DNA of 7,781 nucleotides from Rhodospirillaceae bacterium (GTDB lineage: Bacteria > Pseudomonadota > Alphaproteobacteria > Rhodospirillales > Magnetovibrionaceae): the NCBI GenBank assembly GCA_002732845.1, contig NVSZ01000091.1, positions 914 through 8,694 on the forward strand, written 5' to 3'. The position numbers and the translations under genes are program-made. How positions within the stretch are numbered: position 1 is the stretch's first letter; each line of letters begins with the position of its first letter. Of this stretch, positions 6,361 through 7,781 are shown piece by piece. The notes beneath the pieces are model-generated. The model did no database searches, was not told the DNA's origin, and was given only the letters and a program-made list of their open reading frames with translations.

Positions 6361-6759
6361 TTAAAAAGTCGCCAAACAGGCGTCTCTATCCATGTTGTGG
6401 CCATGAATATCCCGCGCGTCAAAATGCATCACCGAAAGCGGCGCGTTGGGCGTGATTTCGGAATACAAAAATAAGTTTAAGATACAATCCTTATTTTTAT
6501 ACATCCAAATGCTGGCCTGAAGGTCGTTGCGGGTGAAGTTCGGCGCGCCCAATTTTCCGCGCAACCAAGCCTCATCTTTGCCCAGCACTTGTTGGCTGGT
6601 AAGAGCGGGTTTTGGGGCTTTTGGGGCCTTAAAGAAAGATCGAACGGCCTTGTCCACCGACTTTTTTTCGGCGGGGTCTTGGGTCGTTTGCAGGGGCTCT
6701 TGCGGGGCGGCACAGGCACCGGCGAAAAGCACGATGGATAAAATAAGATATTTTTTCAT
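6361..6759 (-). CDS. Small putative lipoprotein, unknown function
   Basis: The 132-residue product starts with a lipoprotein-type signal: MKK, a hydrophobic stretch (4-14) and a lipobox FAGAC with Cys16, slightly off the consensus (Ala rather than Leu at -3). The mature part begins with a polar linker rich in Lys, Pro and Gln (17-55, including KAPKAPKPA). A compact domain at about 56-117 follows, with GKDEAWLRGKLGAPNF, a pattern of helix, then LG-x-P, then IWMYKNKDCILNLFLY (84-99). It resembles small alphaproteobacterial envelope proteins in which an LG-x-P turn is followed by a W-x-Y strand and C-x-L-x-L-F-L-Y; I recognise the pattern but no named function. SmpA/BamE-type folds share a similar outline, an inference only. 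Cys92 and Cys128 could form a disulfide. The gene begins 3 bp after the EI24-family stop, so the two are probably co-transcribed. Confidence 0.82.
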   Translation of the reverse strand: MKKYLILSIVLFAGACAAPQEPLQTTQDPAEKKSVDKAVRSFFKAPKAPKPALTSQQVLGKDEAWLRGKLGAPNFTRNDLQASIWMYKNKDCILNLFLYSEITPNAPLSVMHFDARDIHGHNMDRDACLATF

Positions 6760-6762
6760 TGT

Positions 6763-7584
6763 TTATTTGTCCGGTCCGGGCAGGGGAATGACGTCATCAT
6801 CGTCTGACCCAGAAATGGATTTTGTCTCATTTTTGTCTGATTGATTAAGCGCATTCATTTGATTTGTTTTTGAATCCGGATTTTGAGCCGGTTTGTCGCG
6901 GATGCCATCTTTGGCCCGCCAAGCTTCAAACAGGTGCACCATAGACGCCGTGGCGATGACGGGCGCGATCAAGTTCAAAATTGGCACGGTCAACATAAAA
7001 GCAAAGCCAATGCCGGCGATGAACAAAGGCGTTTTCCACCGCGCCTGCATCGCCCGTGCATCCTCGACCGTGATCCGGCGCAACGCCACAAGTTCAAAAA
7101 ATTCACGGCTTAAAAGGTAACCATTTAAGCCTAAATAAATGAACGGAATTAAAGGCCAAATAGGCGGAACGATAAATAGTGGTAAAATCAACAGGTTATA
7201 GCCAACCGTGGTGCCCAGAAATTTTAAGGCGGGCATTAAACTTTGCGCAAACGTTTGACCTTGTGCAATTTGTTTGCCGGGGTAATGGCGTTCTTCGACC
7301 GCTTCGACAACGCTGTCCAACATCAATGATCCGACCGCCGTAACCACGGCGGGAAACAAAAACCATGTCAAAACCATCACGCCAAACTGGGCTAGACCGT
7401 CAAAAATGGTCTCCAGCCAACCAATCGCCACAAACGCCGTTAATTTCAGGCCAAAATACAGGGCAATGTACAAACCGATAAAGACCAGCACCGACGCGCC
7501 AACCGATCTTAAAATAACCGAACGCGTGCGCGGATCGGACAGCTGCCCAAAGCCTTTAAAAAACGAAGAAATAATAAGCCCCAT
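6763..7584 (-). CDS. EI24-domain (CysZ-like) inner membrane protein
   Basis: A 273-residue polytopic membrane protein of the EI24 family, which also contains the sulfate transporter CysZ. Hydrophobic segments lie at about 25-50, 65-85, 125-155 and 187-212. Typical family sequences are NGYLLSREFFELVALRR (154-170) and PILNLIAPVIATASMVHLFE (201-220). The N-terminus (FFKGFGQLSDPRTRSV) also fits. The last 45 residues or so are a polar tail with a DDDD run (261-264), probably disordered and cytoplasmic. I chose the ATG at 7584 because AGGTGG lies 9 bases upstream and because homologues begin just before the GQL-DPR motif; the frame stays open to an ATG at 7749, but those 55 extra residues look unlike any protein. 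Sulfate transport is possible but no cys gene is nearby, so no gene name is given. The lipoprotein gene follows 3 bp later. Confidence 0.88.
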   Translation of the reverse strand: MGLIISSFFKGFGQLSDPRTRSVILRSVGASVLVFIGLYIALYFGLKLTAFVAIGWLETIFDGLAQFGVMVLTWFLFPAVVTAVGSLMLDSVVEAVEERHYPGKQIAQGQTFAQSLMPALKFLGTTVGYNLLILPLFIVPPIWPLIPFIYLGLNGYLLSREFFELVALRRITVEDARAMQARWKTPLFIAGIGFAFMLTVPILNLIAPVIATASMVHLFEAWRAKDGIRDKPAQNPDSKTNQMNALNQSDKNETKSISGSDDDDVIPLPGPDK

Positions 7585-7593
7585 CCGGGAACC

Positions 7594-7599
7594 CCACCT
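7594..7599 (-). promoter_or_regulatory. RBS that fixes the EI24 gene start
   Basis: On the - strand AGGTGG (followed by GG) is 9 bases before the ATG at 7584. It is the best Shine-Dalgarno match in this part of the window and decides against the upstream in-frame ATG at 7749, which has none. Confidence 0.7.
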
Positions 7600-7740
7600 G
7601 TGCAATGAAAATTTGAATATAACAAAGAGATAACCCTGAAACCATATGATCGCAAGGGTCACCACCGAATAAGGGGCTATGCGCCCCCGCCCCCACCAAG
7701 AGCACGGCCCTTGGAACCGGGTGATTTTGTTTATTAAATT
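7600..7740. other. Non-coding region upstream of the EI24 gene
   Basis: I see no gene here. GGGGC (7673-7677) pairs with GCCCC (7683-7687) around TATGC; on the - strand this hairpin is followed by TTATT, a weak terminator at best. A second small inverted repeat is CCAAG (7696-7700) with CTTGG (7710-7714). A promoter for the EI24 gene must lie here or further upstream; TTGCGA with TATCTC 17 bases on (- strand, about 7656-7628) is a poor candidate. The long open - strand frame across this stretch has no convincing protein features. Confidence 0.4.
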
Positions 7741-7743
7741 TTT

Positions 7744-7775
7744 CGTCATGCGCGGGCTCGACCCGCGTATCCACG
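7744..7775. repeat. Palindromic intergenic repeat, alphaproteobacterial type
   Basis: CGCGGG (7751-7756) pairs with CCCGCG (7762-7767) around CTCGA; outside it ATG/TAT (7748-7750 with 7768-7770, one wobble) and CGT/ACG (7744-7746 with 7773-7775) continue the stem with a small bulge. The sequence pattern GTCATGCGCGGG-loop-CCCGCG-TATCCACG is of the kind scattered between genes in many alphaproteobacteria, where its - strand translation reads like MDTRVEPAHDE. That recognition comes from memory. The right edge of the window may cut a larger composite element. Confidence 0.65.
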
Positions 7776-7781
7776 ACTTAA

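Noticed and set aside
7585..7749. 55-residue N-terminal extension of the EI24 protein from ATG 7749
   Set aside because: It has no ribosome binding site, an unprotein-like composition, and a strong site just before the ATG at 7584.
7556..7774. 72-residue minus-strand frame starting MDTRVEPAHDE
   Set aside because: Its beginning is the translation of the palindromic repeat and it overlaps the start of the EI24 gene; this is a known type of false gene call.
13..7781. The same 10 bases CACGACTTAA near both ends of the window (13-22 and 7772-7781)
   Set aside because: A 10-base match between some pair of sites is expected by chance in this length, and no longer flanking similarity exists.

Overview
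The window reads as an ordinary chromosomal stretch of an alphaproteobacterium, most likely from or near the Rhodospirillales. The reasons are: (i) the order grpE-dnaK-dnaJ-dapB, followed by a DUF2244 membrane protein and nth; (ii) an EI24-domain membrane protein of the alphaproteobacterial type; (iii) a short GC-rich palindromic repeat at the right edge that resembles dispersed intergenic repeats of that class. Base composition is moderate, with GC-rich third positions and frequent GGC codons. The genus cannot be fixed from the sequence alone.

Layout. 1-221 is non-coding leader with a candidate promoter. 222-4220 is the heat-shock chaperone cluster grpE, dnaK, dnaJ, all on the + strand. grpE and dnaK each have a candidate promoter, and the two share an unusually long motif. 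The dnaK-dnaJ gap holds two mutually exclusive hairpins, one terminator-like. dapB (4309-5106, +) follows dnaJ and converges on a DUF2244 gene (5126-5650, -). That gene diverges from nth (5718-6359, +) across a 67-bp gap with overlapping candidate -10 boxes. nth ends one base before the stop of a small lipoprotein gene (6361-6759, -), which lies 3 bp downstream of an EI24-family gene (6763-7584, -); the last two look like one transcription unit. 7585-7781 is non-coding and ends in a palindromic repeat.

How the genes work together. DnaK is the Hsp70 ATPase, DnaJ delivers substrates and stimulates hydrolysis, and GrpE exchanges nucleotide, so one locus supplies the complete machine. DapB makes tetrahydrodipicolinate for lysine and diaminopimelate (cell wall) synthesis. 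Nth is the [4Fe-4S] base-excision glycosylase for oxidised pyrimidines. The DUF2244 protein, the lipoprotein and the EI24 protein are envelope proteins without an assigned role here.

All eight protein-coding genes look intact, with no frameshift, insertion sequence, CRISPR array or RNA gene seen. I found no new multi-gene system. The points worth a second look are regulatory (the paired promoter motif, the dnaK leader hairpin, the alternative hairpins after dnaK) plus the uncharacterised lipoprotein/EI24 pair.
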